Assembly: GCF_014696625.1 (NCBI RefSeq)
Contig: NZ_JACJQL010000007.1
Span: 62,001 to 126,000 of the forward strand
Direction of reading: 5' to 3'
From: Nostoc parmelioides FACHB-3921
GTDB taxonomy: Bacteria > Cyanobacteriota > Cyanobacteriia > Cyanobacteriales > Nostocaceae
Length of the DNA: 64,000 bases
Shown: positions 44,775-53,583 of the stretch, piece by piece
How positions within the stretch are numbered: position 1 is the stretch's first letter
How the letters are laid out: each line of letters opens with the position of its first letter
Made by a program: the position numbers and the translations under genes
The notes under the pieces: model-generated
Told to the model about the DNA's origin: nothing
Seen by the model: the letters and a program-made list of their open reading frames with translations, nothing else
The model's database searches: none

Positions 44775-45125
44775 ATGTCTTCTACTCCTCTCGTGCTGAA
44801 CCTAGTTGAAGGTTCAGTGTCTTTCAGCTTTTCCCCCCAAGCGGCGCGGGAACTAAAAGCAGCGATTAATCAATTAATGGAGAGTCTAAAGGCTGTTAGC
44901 ACCAAACCAGCCTCAGGTGGTAAGGTCAATCCCCAGCCGCCATTAGAATATCGTTACACTGGCGATGTGTTTTTAGAAATTTTCTGTAATCCCAATATCT
45001 GGCCTACCCCCTTTGCCGCAAAAGTACTACTTACAATCCGTGATGTTAGCATTCGCTTGACTACAGAAGCTGAACTGACAAGAGTAATTGAAGATATTAA
45101 TCAGTATTTAGAGCAAGTAGGGTAG
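44775..45125 (+). CDS. Conserved hypothetical protein
   Basis: 116 residues, soluble, no signal or membrane helix. N-terminal beta strand LVLNLVEGSVSFSFSPQAARELKAAINQLMESL, a Pro-rich linker, then YRYTGDVFLEIFCNPNIWPTPFAAKVLLTIRDVSIRLTTEAELTRVIEDINQYLEQ, a beta-alpha pattern. I recognise no catalytic motif or named family, though it has the look of a conserved cyanobacterial protein. It converges on the DUF4327 gene, with a terminator hairpin between. Confidence 0.65.
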   Translation: MSSTPLVLNLVEGSVSFSFSPQAARELKAAINQLMESLKAVSTKPASGGKVNPQPPLEYRYTGDVFLEIFCNPNIWPTPFAAKVLLTIRDVSIRLTTEAELTRVIEDINQYLEQVG

Positions 45126-45230
45126 TTTTTCTCAATTGGAAATCATGAAGTTTTTCTCAACAAGCTTGAACTTGTGAGTCAGCAATACTTAACTTTTGAT
45201 TTTTTCCTATGGAATATTCCCTGAAAAATT

Positions 45231-45264
45231 ACCGGAGCAGCTTAACACAGCAAACTGCTCCGGT
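45231..45264. terminator. Bidirectional terminator between convergent genes
   Basis: ACCGGAGCAG (45231-45240) and CTGCTCCGGT (45255-45264), a perfect 10-bp stem with a 14-base loop. On the reverse strand the stem is followed by AATTTTTC, on the plus strand by TAAAGATTTT. Good position 3' to both genes. The rest of the 45126-45501 gap has no gene. Confidence 0.75.
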
Positions 45265-45501
45265 TAAAGATTTTACATAATTTAATCAAGTTATTACACA
45301 GGATCTACACAAAAGTTTGTTTTTAGGCGTTCTTTAATTGGAAAAGTTGTAAAAAACGAAAAATAGAGGATTCTGGATCGGGACGGAGTTATTAAAACCA
45401 GAGATTCTCCCTCAGCTTGGGAAATGAATCCTTTATTGTCAAATCCAGTCATCCAAAAATAAACTCCCAATCCAAAATCACGAGTATTTATGGATCTTGG
45501 A

Positions 45502-45738
45502 TTAGTCGTTGTCCCATTGTTCACGACCAATGAGGTCGCCAATGCGATCGCGTAACAGAAAGTCACATTTCTCTAACTCACACTCTACACAAACCCACTC
45601 TCTAGCAGGAATATATTGGCAAAGAGTATAGATAGGCTGTTGCCTGCTAATCATTCCTTTTTCTACTAGTCGGCGTGCTTCGTCCTGAATTACGTCTAGG
45701 GAGTAGTAATTGATAGAGGGCACCGTATTCACACTCAT
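45502..45738 (-). CDS. DUF4327 family protein
   Basis: 78 residues. The whole sequence matches the DUF4327 pattern I know from cyanobacteria: YSLDVIQDEARRLVEKGMISRQQPIYTLCQYIPAREWVCVECELEKCDFLLRDRIGDLIGREQW. Three Cys residues (two in CVEC) could bind metal. Function unknown. An inverted repeat (TGTTCCC 45771-45777, GGGAACA 45789-45795) lies in its leader, 33 bp upstream of the start. Confidence 0.85.
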   Translation of the reverse strand: MSVNTVPSINYYSLDVIQDEARRLVEKGMISRQQPIYTLCQYIPAREWVCVECELEKCDFLLRDRIGDLIGREQWDND

Positions 45739-46786
45739 GGTTTTTACTCACAAATTTACACTTAAGATAGTGTTCCCACCAGATTGAAGGGAACAAACAT
45801 GACAGGAATTGGACTCGCGCTTAGGGTTTTGTATTTTGCTATACGGAACTAATTTCATTTTGACGCTAGACACCCTCAAATAATTTAAAGAAATGTTAAG
45901 TTTGTCAAAATTTCCTGACATTAGTGCCACAAGCATCACACAATAAGATATTTCGTCTGCTAACTTAATTCGTGAAAGAATTCATAGTTAATGTATATCA
46001 ACAAGGTATGAAACTCCTGCTGTTTATGGCTTGATGTATTTATGGGTAGATGACAATTATTCATAAAGACAGATGGCTGAGGTCAAAAATCATCAAAGTG
46101 AAAGCATTTATTACCACATGAAATTCAGCAAACTCAACAGTTATGGGAAAATAAATGTATAAACTGTTGCGTAGCCAAGGTTACCCTACACTAGGAAGAC
46201 TTGCAAAGTGCCATAAGTTAATAATTTCTTAAAGCAGCTCGTAATGTATGAAGTTGATGAATTTCATTTGAACTAATTGACCCCTTGAAATCAACACCTG
46301 TCGTCCCTTGAGATGACATCCCTCTAGAGTAGCAGTGGTCATATAAAGACATATCCTGCTTGAGATGTAGCTAGAAAGGATTGATTGTTACAACTATTAC
46401 TTGAGTCATAATTTCATGACATATATTTACGTAAGTAAATTTTATGAGAATTATGAATTTTTGTTAAAGATGAGGATTTTCCTGTCAGCGAAATTATCAA
46501 GGCTGGAAACAATAAGTTTGGCGTTCAAATCCTAACATTGCCGATCAGTAAAGTCTTAAGGGTTCTCACCCCTGATAATGGGTAATGGGCTAAGGAATTA
46601 GATATGAATAAATTTAAACAGACGCGATTGAGTCACGTCTGTCAAATGTTGGTGGGTTATGCGGAGGTTGATTGTTCTCTAGTCACATTGTGATTGAGGC
46701 TACAGGGAAGTGATGAACGCTGAGAGTGATTGCTAGTGGCTTGTTGTCTCCTGATTCCTCTCAATCCTTAATTCCCCAAAATATGC
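45739..46786. other. Long intergenic region (1.05 kb), no gene
   Basis: AT-rich with only short frames. Structured pieces are the 45771-45795 inverted repeat (leader of the DUF4327 gene) and, at 46618-46642, ACAGACG and CGTCTGT with an imperfect inner GA/TC stem, about 145 bp downstream of rbfA and followed on the reverse strand by TTAAATTTATT. The latter could terminate rbfA transcription. A TTTACGTAAGTAAA palindrome is near 46425. I see no tRNA or known RNA. Confidence 0.45.
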
Positions 46787-47188
46787 CTAATCTTCGTCTA
46801 AAGAGTCATCTGCTGATGGTATATCATCAAGCGATCGCGCATTCTCAAGTTTGTTCAACAACGTTAGTACTTTCGTTCCTCGTTCTATTGAACGATCTTC
46901 GATGAAAGTCACTTCGGGGGTACGACGTAACCTTACCCTTGCCCCTAGTTCACTACGGACAAAACCTGTAGCTGACTTCAACCCCGCCATCGTTTCTGCC
47001 TTAGCTTCTTCTGTGCCATATATACTGACGTAGATTTTGGCGTGTTGCAGATCCCCAGAAACATCTACATCTGTGACACTGACCATGCCTGTACCCACAC
47101 GATCATCTTTAATACCGTTAATTAGCATTTGGCTAACTTCCCGTTTGATCAATTCAGCAACACGGGAGACGCGGCGATTTGTAGCCAT
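46787..47188 (-). CDS. rbfA: Ribosome-binding factor A
   Basis: Binds the 30S subunit and helps 16S rRNA 5' processing; cold and growth related. 133 residues. [55 protein letters not shown] and [30 protein letters not shown] are the conserved blocks. An acidic tail (SADDSLDED) is added. It lies 179 bp downstream of the DUF751 gene on the same strand, as is common in cyanobacteria. Confidence 0.95.
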   Translation of the reverse strand: MATNRRVSRVAELIKREVSQMLINGIKDDRVGTGMVSVTDVDVSGDLQHAKIYVSIYGTEEAKAETMAGLKSATGFVRSELGARVRLRRTPEVTFIEDRSIERGTKVLTLLNKLENARSLDDIPSADDSLDED

Positions 47189-47367
47189 AAAAACTTTCCC
47201 TCCTCACAGAGGTTGGACAACAACATAAATTTCAGTCGGATAGGACAGCAAAACTATGGGGAACACCCTCAAAAAAAATCCGCCTACAAAATCTACAAAC
47301 CTTATTTATTAAGCATTTCCTTGATTTTGTGGTCTGAATCTCTCTTTTCGGTTTGGTCTGACCTAAT

Positions 47368-47574
47368 CTAGATTGTACCTAAGCCAAGCATGGCTCTTAA
47401 TGTAAAAGTCATGAACGCTAGCCCGCCTACCAACAAACCCACAATGGCAATTAAAGTAACGGGGCGTTTTAACAGAGGGAATAATGGCTCAAAGGTGTTT
47501 AGGAAAATACCTAATACAATAGTGATCAAGTAACGGGGGTAGCGAAAAACGTTATCCCAAAATCCATCAAACAT
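47368..47574 (-). CDS. ycf33: DUF751/Ycf33 family membrane protein
   Basis: 68 residues with two membrane helices (RYLITIVLGIFLNTFEPLFPLL and PVTLIAIVGLLVGGLAFMTFTL), typical of Ycf33/DUF751, found in cyanobacteria and red-lineage plastids. Function unproven. Same strand and upstream of rbfA, a conserved linkage. Confidence 0.85.
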   Translation of the reverse strand: MFDGFWDNVFRYPRYLITIVLGIFLNTFEPLFPLLKRPVTLIAIVGLLVGGLAFMTFTLRAMLGLGTI

Positions 47575-47734
47575 TTTAATTGAAACTGCCTTCTTATCTA
47601 CTTAACGTTCATTTTGATTTACTTTATCAACACAATTGTAATATATGACGCTAGAAAAATACTCGATCAATATAAAATATGGTTCGTTGGTTATATTTGC
47701 TATATTTGATAGCCTATAGCGTAGTTCCAGTCCT

Positions 47735-48568
47735 ATGGTAAGCCAAATCCCTAAAGAAACTTGCCCACGTCCATTTTTAAAGTGGGCTGGGGGTAAAAGT
47801 AGGTTAATTCCGCAATATCTGTCACATTTACCCAAGAATTATCAGACTTACCATGAGCCATTTTTGGGAGGTGGTGCTTTATTTTTCTATCTCCAACCGA
47901 GCAAATCTATTTTAACTGATATTAATTCTGAGCTAATTACTACTTATCGTTGTGTCCGCGATCGCATCGAGGAATTAATTAGTCTTTTAAAAGAGCATAA
48001 AAGCCAACATAATAGAGATTATTATTATAGTGTCCGAGGAAAAACTGTTGATAACGATTTAGAAAAAGCCGCACGATTTATTTATCTCAATAAAACTTGT
48101 TATAACGGACTTTATCGGGTCAATTCTCAAGGTCGATTTAACGTTCCTTTAGGGAAATATCATAATCCTAATATTTGTCAAGAAGATTTACTCAGAGCCG
48201 CTTCCAATGTGCTTGCTACCTCAGAAATTAAACAAGCAGATTTTACTGAGGTGCTGAATTACGCTACTGGTAGTGAGGATTTCGTATTTTTTGACCCGCC
48301 ATATTATCCTATTAGTAGTACTAGCTATTTTACAGGTTATAGTAAAGATTCTTTTGGAGAAAAAGACCAATTAATTTTAAGAAATACTTGTGTAGAACTG
48401 GCTAATCGCGGTGTTAAAGTAGCTGTATGTAATTCTGATTGTGAATTTATTAAAAATATATATCAAAAAATAGGATTTAATATTTATTTTATCGAAGCAA
48501 AAAGGTCAATAAATTCTAACATAAAAAAACGAGGTTTAGTTAAAGAATTGCTCATTACATCATATTAA
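47735..48568 (+). CDS. Dam-type (D12 class) adenine-N6 DNA methyltransferase
   Basis: 277 residues. PFLKWAGGKSRLIPQYLSHLPKNYQTYHEPFLGGGALFF is the SAM-binding motif of the D12 class; SILTDINSELITTYRCV; DFVFFDPPYYPISSTSYFTGYSKDSFGEKDQ supplies the catalytic DPPY. The C-terminal VKVAVCNSDCEFIKNIYQKIGF completes the domain. The layout is that of Dam/GATC enzymes; specificity is unproved but GATC is plausible given methylation of HIP1 cores in these bacteria. No endonuclease adjacent, so a solitary methylase. Confidence 0.9.
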   Translation: MVSQIPKETCPRPFLKWAGGKSRLIPQYLSHLPKNYQTYHEPFLGGGALFFYLQPSKSILTDINSELITTYRCVRDRIEELISLLKEHKSQHNRDYYYSVRGKTVDNDLEKAARFIYLNKTCYNGLYRVNSQGRFNVPLGKYHNPNICQEDLLRAASNVLATSEIKQADFTEVLNYATGSEDFVFFDPPYYPISSTSYFTGYSKDSFGEKDQLILRNTCVELANRGVKVAVCNSDCEFIKNIYQKIGFNIYFIEAKRSINSNIKKRGLVKELLITSY

Positions 48569-48878
48569 AATATCGGCGTTAATGAATCAATTAATAAGTT
48601 GATTTATAGAGCAAAAACTTGATATTTTCTATAATTAAGTAATCAATTGATAGAGTATTTTAGCATTTCCCCTGAGTGGTTAGTGATAGTCATATCCTCG
48701 AATTTTTGCCTGTAAAATTAATGCGATAGACCACTGGCGAGTGTTATAGTCACCATACATCCAGTGTAAAGCTCAGTATATTGGGAAAATTACCCGATTT
48801 TTACACATACTTTTCCTAAACTACTTGAAGCATAAAATGTCAGAATGTTAAATGTAAACTTTCATCACAAAAATACTT
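48569..48878. other. Intergenic region, no gene seen
   Basis: 310 bp, AT-rich, only short frames. It must hold the promoter of the DUF427 gene; no clear elements identified. Confidence 0.35.
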
Positions 48879-49166
48879 ATGCCAAGAGCCATCTGGAATG
48901 GAGCTGTGTTAGCCGAGAGCGATAACACCGTAGTCGTGGAAGGTAACCATTATTTTCCGGCTGATGCAATTAACAAGCAATATTTTCAAGCAAGTGAAAC
49001 TCACACCACTTGTCCGTGGAAAGGTGTCGCCAGTTACTACAGCATCGAAGTTGATGGACAAGTTAACAAAGATGCTGCTTGGTACTATCCCAGCACCAAA
49101 GAAAAAGCAAAGAATATTGAAGGTTACGTAGCTTTTTGGAAAGGTGTAAAGGTTGAGACTAAATAA
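48879..49166 (+). CDS. DUF427 family protein
   Basis: 95 residues. PRAIWNGAVLAESDNTVVVEGNHYFPADAINKQYF, TTCPWKGVASYYSIEVDGQVNKDAAWYYPSTKEKAKNIEGYVAFW is the full DUF427 pattern, with the conserved CPWKG. Beta-rich soluble fold; biochemical role not established. An intrinsic terminator lies 33 bp downstream. Confidence 0.9.
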   Translation: MPRAIWNGAVLAESDNTVVVEGNHYFPADAINKQYFQASETHTTCPWKGVASYYSIEVDGQVNKDAAWYYPSTKEKAKNIEGYVAFWKGVKVETK

Positions 49167-49198
49167 GCATAATTAGCCCAACAACTAAACCTTGTGGA

Positions 49199-49224
49199 GA
49201 CGCGATTGCTCGCGTCTTTTTTTG
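49199..49224 (+). terminator. Intrinsic terminator after the DUF427 gene
   Basis: GACGCGA (49199-49205), loop TTGC, TCGCGTC (49210-49216), then a run of seven T. A strong rho-independent terminator. Confidence 0.9.
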
Positions 49225-49247
49225 TATCATAATAAAATTTTTTCATC

Positions 49248-49345
49248 TATAGCCATAGCCAGGTAGATTAGGACATCAAACTAACATAAAACCCTGACAA
49301 TACAGAGCTTTCAAGTCTGTCAACTGTCAACTATCAACCGCTATA
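49248..49345 (-). repeat. Interspersed repeat family B, copy 4 (inverted)
   Basis: On the reverse strand it reads TATAGCGGTTGATAGTTGAC, GACTTGAAAGCTC, CAGGGTTTTATGTTAG, TTGATGTCCTAATCTACC, TGGCTATGGCTATA. This copy shows the terminal inversion TATAGC...GCTATA most clearly. Confidence 0.85.
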
Positions 49346-50083
49346 CCATCAGTTTCTCTTGTCACCAGGAAATAATCAGGAAATTTCAAGTAAGCTTTAA
49401 ATTTTATATTGTAAATTTAGTTGTAAATCAGATAATATTGATAATTTTTATCCAAGAAATTACTGTTGTTAGTGAACCAACCTATACCTTGGAATAAATT
49501 TAATTATTTGTTGATGTATATTTGTTTTCCATAACATCAGAATTACTATGATGTTTAGTTCAATAAATAATAAAATATTTAATTGTAATTATTTTAGCGA
49601 TCGCCTACACCTACACTATCTCTAAGAAGCATACAAATATTAGAGATATTGCCTTATATACTAATAAGTACAGGTAATACAAATCACTTAATCATCATCA
49701 AGTAAGTTAAATATTTTTGTATTTAAAATATCCGGAAATATAAAAATTCAATTGACCACTTATTAACAAGTGGCTTTATTTGTGACAACCTCTTTATTTA
49801 TAAAATCATCTGACTATTACTTCTAAGATATCAATAAGGATATCATGAAAAATTATTAGATAAGTTGACACTACAAATACTCTTGTTTTAAGCTCAATAT
49901 GCTTGTCACCCATAAACTATTTAATCAATAATTTTAGTTTTTACACAAGTTATATTTGTACTTAAAATTAAGTATATATATGTCCTTAATATAACTTTTA
50001 ATAGAAATATTGTGTTTAAAAAAACATTCAAGTAAAAATATTCGTTTCTTCTAGAAACTGACCGATATTAGAGGGATTACATA
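49346..50083. other. Long AT-rich leader of the BY-kinase-like gene
   Basis: 738 bp, over 70 percent A/T by eye, one HIP1 site near 49597. No gene or structured RNA stood out. A long untranslated leader or distant promoter is likely. Confidence 0.4.
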
Positions 50084-52264
50084 GTGGCTAACATCAGTTT
50101 AAAACAAGGACAATTTGTTACCAATTCTTTGTCAAATAAATGGAAATTTAGACATCTTACTAAAATTCTTCTACGAAGACGTTTTATAGTATTGGGTGTT
50201 TCTTGTGTGGTGATTTCAGCTACTAGCTTTGCAGCTATAACAAACAAACCCACCTACAAAAGCCAGATGCAAATATTAGTAAGCCCTAATGTATCTGAAG
50301 AAGTAGGTACAACAAATAATATAGATATTCCTCTAAGTATTGAACAATACTCTGTGCAGAAGAACTTGATGCAGAGTTCTAAATTAATAGATAAGGTAGT
50401 AAATCTACTAAGTTTTGACTATCCCAATATTACTAAAGAAAATATTTTAGGGAAAACAGAAAATAGTGACAATTCTCCATTAACAGTAACTCAGCTAGCG
50501 ACTAATAAAGGTGCAAAGCAAGTTCTTAACCCCGTCTTTGAAATCTCTTTTCAAGATAGCGACCCACTTAAAACTAAAAAGGTACTTCTAGCTTTACAAA
50601 AGGTTTATCAGGATTACAACCTAGAGCGAAGACAAGAGCGATTTAATCAAGGATTAGCATTTATTAATGCTCGATTGCCAGTAATAAAACAACAGGTAAG
50701 ACAGGCCGAGAGAAAATTAGAACAGTTTCGGAAGAAGCATAATTTACTAGATCCAGAATTACAAAGTCAAGTTTTAATCAAATCTTTGACGGAAACTCAA
50801 GAACAGTTACAAGTAACTCGCACCCAACTACAAGATATCAATTCCCAGTATCAAAACTTAGAAAAAAGAATCGCAGAGGCTAGCCAAAAAGCACTCATCT
50901 CAATGCGTTTGGCTCAATCCAGTCGTTATAAAACATTGATAAGTGAATTACAAAAGACTGAACAAACTCTGGCCAAAGAGGAGCTACGTTATACAGATGA
51001 TTCCCCTATTGTGCAGAGTCTCAAGCAGCAACGTCAGAGTCAATTAACTTTAGTACAGCAAGAGTTAAAACGGTTAACTGCGGAGATTAGAACAGAAACA
51101 ACCCCAGAACCAGGACAACTGGTTGGAGTTGAGCCAAATTTAGTGGAAGAATTTGTTCAAGTACAGACGAGGGCTTTAGGATTAATTGCTAACGAAAAGA
51201 GCCTCAGAGAATCAGAACAACGTATCCGTTCTGAATTGAGAAAATATCCTAGTTTGATAGCAGAATATCAACGTCTTTTACCAGAAGTAGAAACGCAACG
51301 CAAAACACTTGAGCAAATGTTGCAAGCACAACAATCAATGGGAATGAAAATTGCTCATGGAGGTTTTGATTGGTTGGTATTAGAGGAACCAAATCTGGGA
51401 ACTTATGTTGGTAATGATAGGTTCTGGTTGGTATTTGCAGGTATGATTGCTGGGCCGATTTTGGGTGTTGTCTTGGCGCTGATTTGGGGAATGCGTCATC
51501 GGATTATTCATTCTGCACAAGATTTGCAGAAAGTGAGCAACCTAAGATTACTGGGGACAGTACCGAAGTTAGCACCCCAGACGATGGAAAAACGCCTTCC
51601 CAATTTATCTTGGCTTGGGGGACGCAACTTAGGCGAGTCTGAGGAAGCAGGTAATTCTTGGCTACCTTGCCACGAAACTTTGGATATGGTCTACCAAAAC
51701 ACACAAATATTGAAGTATCCTGTCCCTTGTAAGTCTGTGATGGTAACTTCAGCGCTACCAGGGGAAGGAAGGACAACTTTAGCGATGGGGTTAGCGGCTA
51801 GTGCAGCTCATATGCACAGACGGGTGCTACTAATTGATGCTAACTTGCGATCGCCTAAACTCCACAAAATTCTCCAACTATCAAACGACTGGGGATTATC
51901 TTTACTACTTCTTGATGAGACAAACACCGAAGTTCAAGAGTATATCCAGCCAATTCACCCTTCCATTGATATTTTGACTGCGGGGCCAACACCAGAAGAC
52001 GCGGTAGAATTGCTCAGTTCTCAGCGATTGAAAGATTTAATTGAATTATTTGAAGAAACCTACGACTTAGTATTGATAGATGCTCCACCCATTTTAGGCA
52101 CAGTCGATGGCAGAATTGTTGCCTCCTACTGCAAAGGAATTATGATGGTAGGGCGTATTGGTTGGGTAACACAAACTGAACTAACTCAAGCCGTGGAGAT
52201 TTTAAACAGCTTAAACTTAGTTGGCATTATCGCCAATGATATGAGTAGTTATCACAAGGGTTGA
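50084..52264 (+). CDS. Wzz/GumC-type chain-length protein fused to a BY-kinase-like ATPase
   Basis: 726 residues from a GTG with GAGGG just upstream. A first membrane helix (FIVLGVSCVVISATSFAAI), a Wzz domain and a long coiled coil (about residues 190-450), a second membrane helix (FWLVFAGMIAGPILGVVLALIWG), then a CpsD/Wzc-like ATPase domain. In that domain Walker A is SALPGEGRTT with Arg563 where Lys is normal, followed by A' VLLIDANLRSP and Walker B DLVLIDAPPI. It ends at MSSYHKG without the usual Tyr-rich tail. Envelope or exopolysaccharide export; kinase activity is doubtful. Confidence 0.85.
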   Translation: MANISLKQGQFVTNSLSNKWKFRHLTKILLRRRFIVLGVSCVVISATSFAAITNKPTYKSQMQILVSPNVSEEVGTTNNIDIPLSIEQYSVQKNLMQSSKLIDKVVNLLSFDYPNITKENILGKTENSDNSPLTVTQLATNKGAKQVLNPVFEISFQDSDPLKTKKVLLALQKVYQDYNLERRQERFNQGLAFINARLPVIKQQVRQAERKLEQFRKKHNLLDPELQSQVLIKSLTETQEQLQVTRTQLQDINSQYQNLEKRIAEASQKALISMRLAQSSRYKTLISELQKTEQTLAKEELRYTDDSPIVQSLKQQRQSQLTLVQQELKRLTAEIRTETTPEPGQLVGVEPNLVEEFVQVQTRALGLIANEKSLRESEQRIRSELRKYPSLIAEYQRLLPEVETQRKTLEQMLQAQQSMGMKIAHGGFDWLVLEEPNLGTYVGNDRFWLVFAGMIAGPILGVVLALIWGMRHRIIHSAQDLQKVSNLRLLGTVPKLAPQTMEKRLPNLSWLGGRNLGESEEAGNSWLPCHETLDMVYQNTQILKYPVPCKSVMVTSALPGEGRTTLAMGLAASAAHMHRRVLLIDANLRSPKLHKILQLSNDWGLSLLLLDETNTEVQEYIQPIHPSIDILTAGPTPEDAVELLSSQRLKDLIELFEETYDLVLIDAPPILGTVDGRIVASYCKGIMMVGRIGWVTQTELTQAVEILNSLNLVGIIANDMSSYHKG

Positions 52265-52275
52265 AATATTTTATG

Positions 52276-52386
52276 AAAACTTACTTACCCAGGTTGTCTG
52301 TTGAGACTGGGGGTAAGAGGGTAAGGGTTTTCAAAATTTCTACCCCTACACCCCTACACCCCTATACCCCTATACCCCTATACTCC
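52276..52386. repeat. Partial family A element with long C-rich heptamer array
   Basis: CTTACTTACCCAGGTTGTC, TGTTGAGACTGGGGG, then GTAAGGG units, TTTTCAAAATTTCTA and eight CCCCTACA/CCCCTATA units. One terminal module is recognisable (GTCTGTTGAGAC); the other end is missing. It fills the gap to the ldhA-like gene. Confidence 0.75.
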
Positions 52387-52389
52387 TAC

Positions 52390-53415
52390 TCAACTAACTA
52401 AAACCTTAGCTTCTACTTCTGGTTGATAACGGATTTCATTGGGACAAGAACGACCTTGTTCAATATCAGCAATGTTATTTAAGGTTGTCTCTGCTATGTT
52501 ACGTAAAGCATCTTCTGTAAAAAATGCTTGGTGTCCTGTGATAAGTACATTGGGAAATGTTGTCAGTCGTTGGAAGATATCATCTTGAATGATTTCCCCT
52601 GATAAATCCTCAAAAAACAATTCTGATTCCTGCTCATAAACATCTACACCCAAAGAACCGATTTTGCCAGTCTTGAGTCCTTCAATTACAGCTTGGGTAT
52701 GAATGAGCGCACCTCTGCTGGTATTGATTAACATTACCCCTGGCTTTACCTGCTCGATTGCTTGTGCGTTGATTAAGTGATGTGTTTCCGGCATCAAGGG
52801 GCAATGGAGAGAAATAATATCAGAATTGGCAAATAGTTCTGGTAATTCTACATATTCCCCCCCTAATGCTGACATTTCTGGGTTGCGGTACACATCATAG
52901 GCGAGTATGCGACAGCCAAACCCTTTCATAATTCGTCCCAAAATCAAACCGATTTTACCAGTACCGATAATTCCCACCGTGCGTCCGTTGATGTTAAAGC
53001 CTAAAAGTCCATCTAAGGCAAAATTACCTTCACGGACGCGATTATAAGCACGGTGAATTTTGCGATTGAGGCTCAAAATCAAACCTACTGCGTGTTCGGC
53101 TACACCATAGGGTGAATAGGCGGGAACACGAACTACAGTAACGCCCAACTTATTAGCCGCTTTTAAATCTACATTATTGAAACCTGCACAACGGAGGACA
53201 ATCAAGCGAGTTCCCCGTGAAGCAAGAATTTCTAAAGTAGCTGCATCAACTTGATCATGTACAAATACGCAAACCGCCGGAAATCCGGCGGCTAAAATAG
53301 CGGTATCTTGATTGAGACGGGGTTCAAAAAACACCAAATCATGTTGCTTTGGAGCATTTGCAGCTTCTAAAAACTGCCGATCATAGGCTTTTGTACTGAA
53401 GACTGCTACTTTCAT
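52390..53415 (-). CDS. ldhA: D-lactate dehydrogenase-type 2-hydroxyacid dehydrogenase
   Basis: 341 residues, cytosolic. NAD-binding [28 protein letters not shown]; active-site Arg in [10 protein letters not shown], Glu in [16 protein letters not shown] and His in [15 protein letters not shown]-terminal [15 protein letters not shown] is the LdhA/fermentative type, reducing pyruvate to D-lactate with NADH. In cyanobacteria this type (DdhA-like) has been linked to dark fermentation. Substrate could include other 2-oxo acids. Confidence 0.88.
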   Translation of the reverse strand: MKVAVFSTKAYDRQFLEAANAPKQHDLVFFEPRLNQDTAILAAGFPAVCVFVHDQVDAATLEILASRGTRLIVLRCAGFNNVDLKAANKLGVTVVRVPAYSPYGVAEHAVGLILSLNRKIHRAYNRVREGNFALDGLLGFNINGRTVGIIGTGKIGLILGRIMKGFGCRILAYDVYRNPEMSALGGEYVELPELFANSDIISLHCPLMPETHHLINAQAIEQVKPGVMLINTSRGALIHTQAVIEGLKTGKIGSLGVDVYEQESELFFEDLSGEIIQDDIFQRLTTFPNVLITGHQAFFTEDALRNIAETTLNNIADIEQGRSCPNEIRYQPEVEAKVLVS

Positions 53416-53583
53416 GCCAAACCTCAGGCTGTGTGCCGGATATTTTTCACATACATATTAGCTTGGTGTTTGAACAGGCGATGTTCACTAAGGGCTAGCT
53501 AAGAATGTCCAATATGCTTGCCAGTTATGGGTTTTAGGTTTTTTTTACCTTTAAATATTACTAAAGCAAAAATTAATTTTGAA

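Noticed and set aside
45294..45566. 90-codon reverse-strand frame overlapping the DUF4327 gene
   Set aside because: Overlaps the 3' end of the well-supported DUF4327 gene in another frame and matches nothing known to me.
46381..46450. Possible NtcA-type site (GTTACAACTATTAC) and TTTACGTAAGTAAA palindrome
   Set aside because: The first lacks the GTA...TAC consensus and both lie far from any start codon on the right strand.
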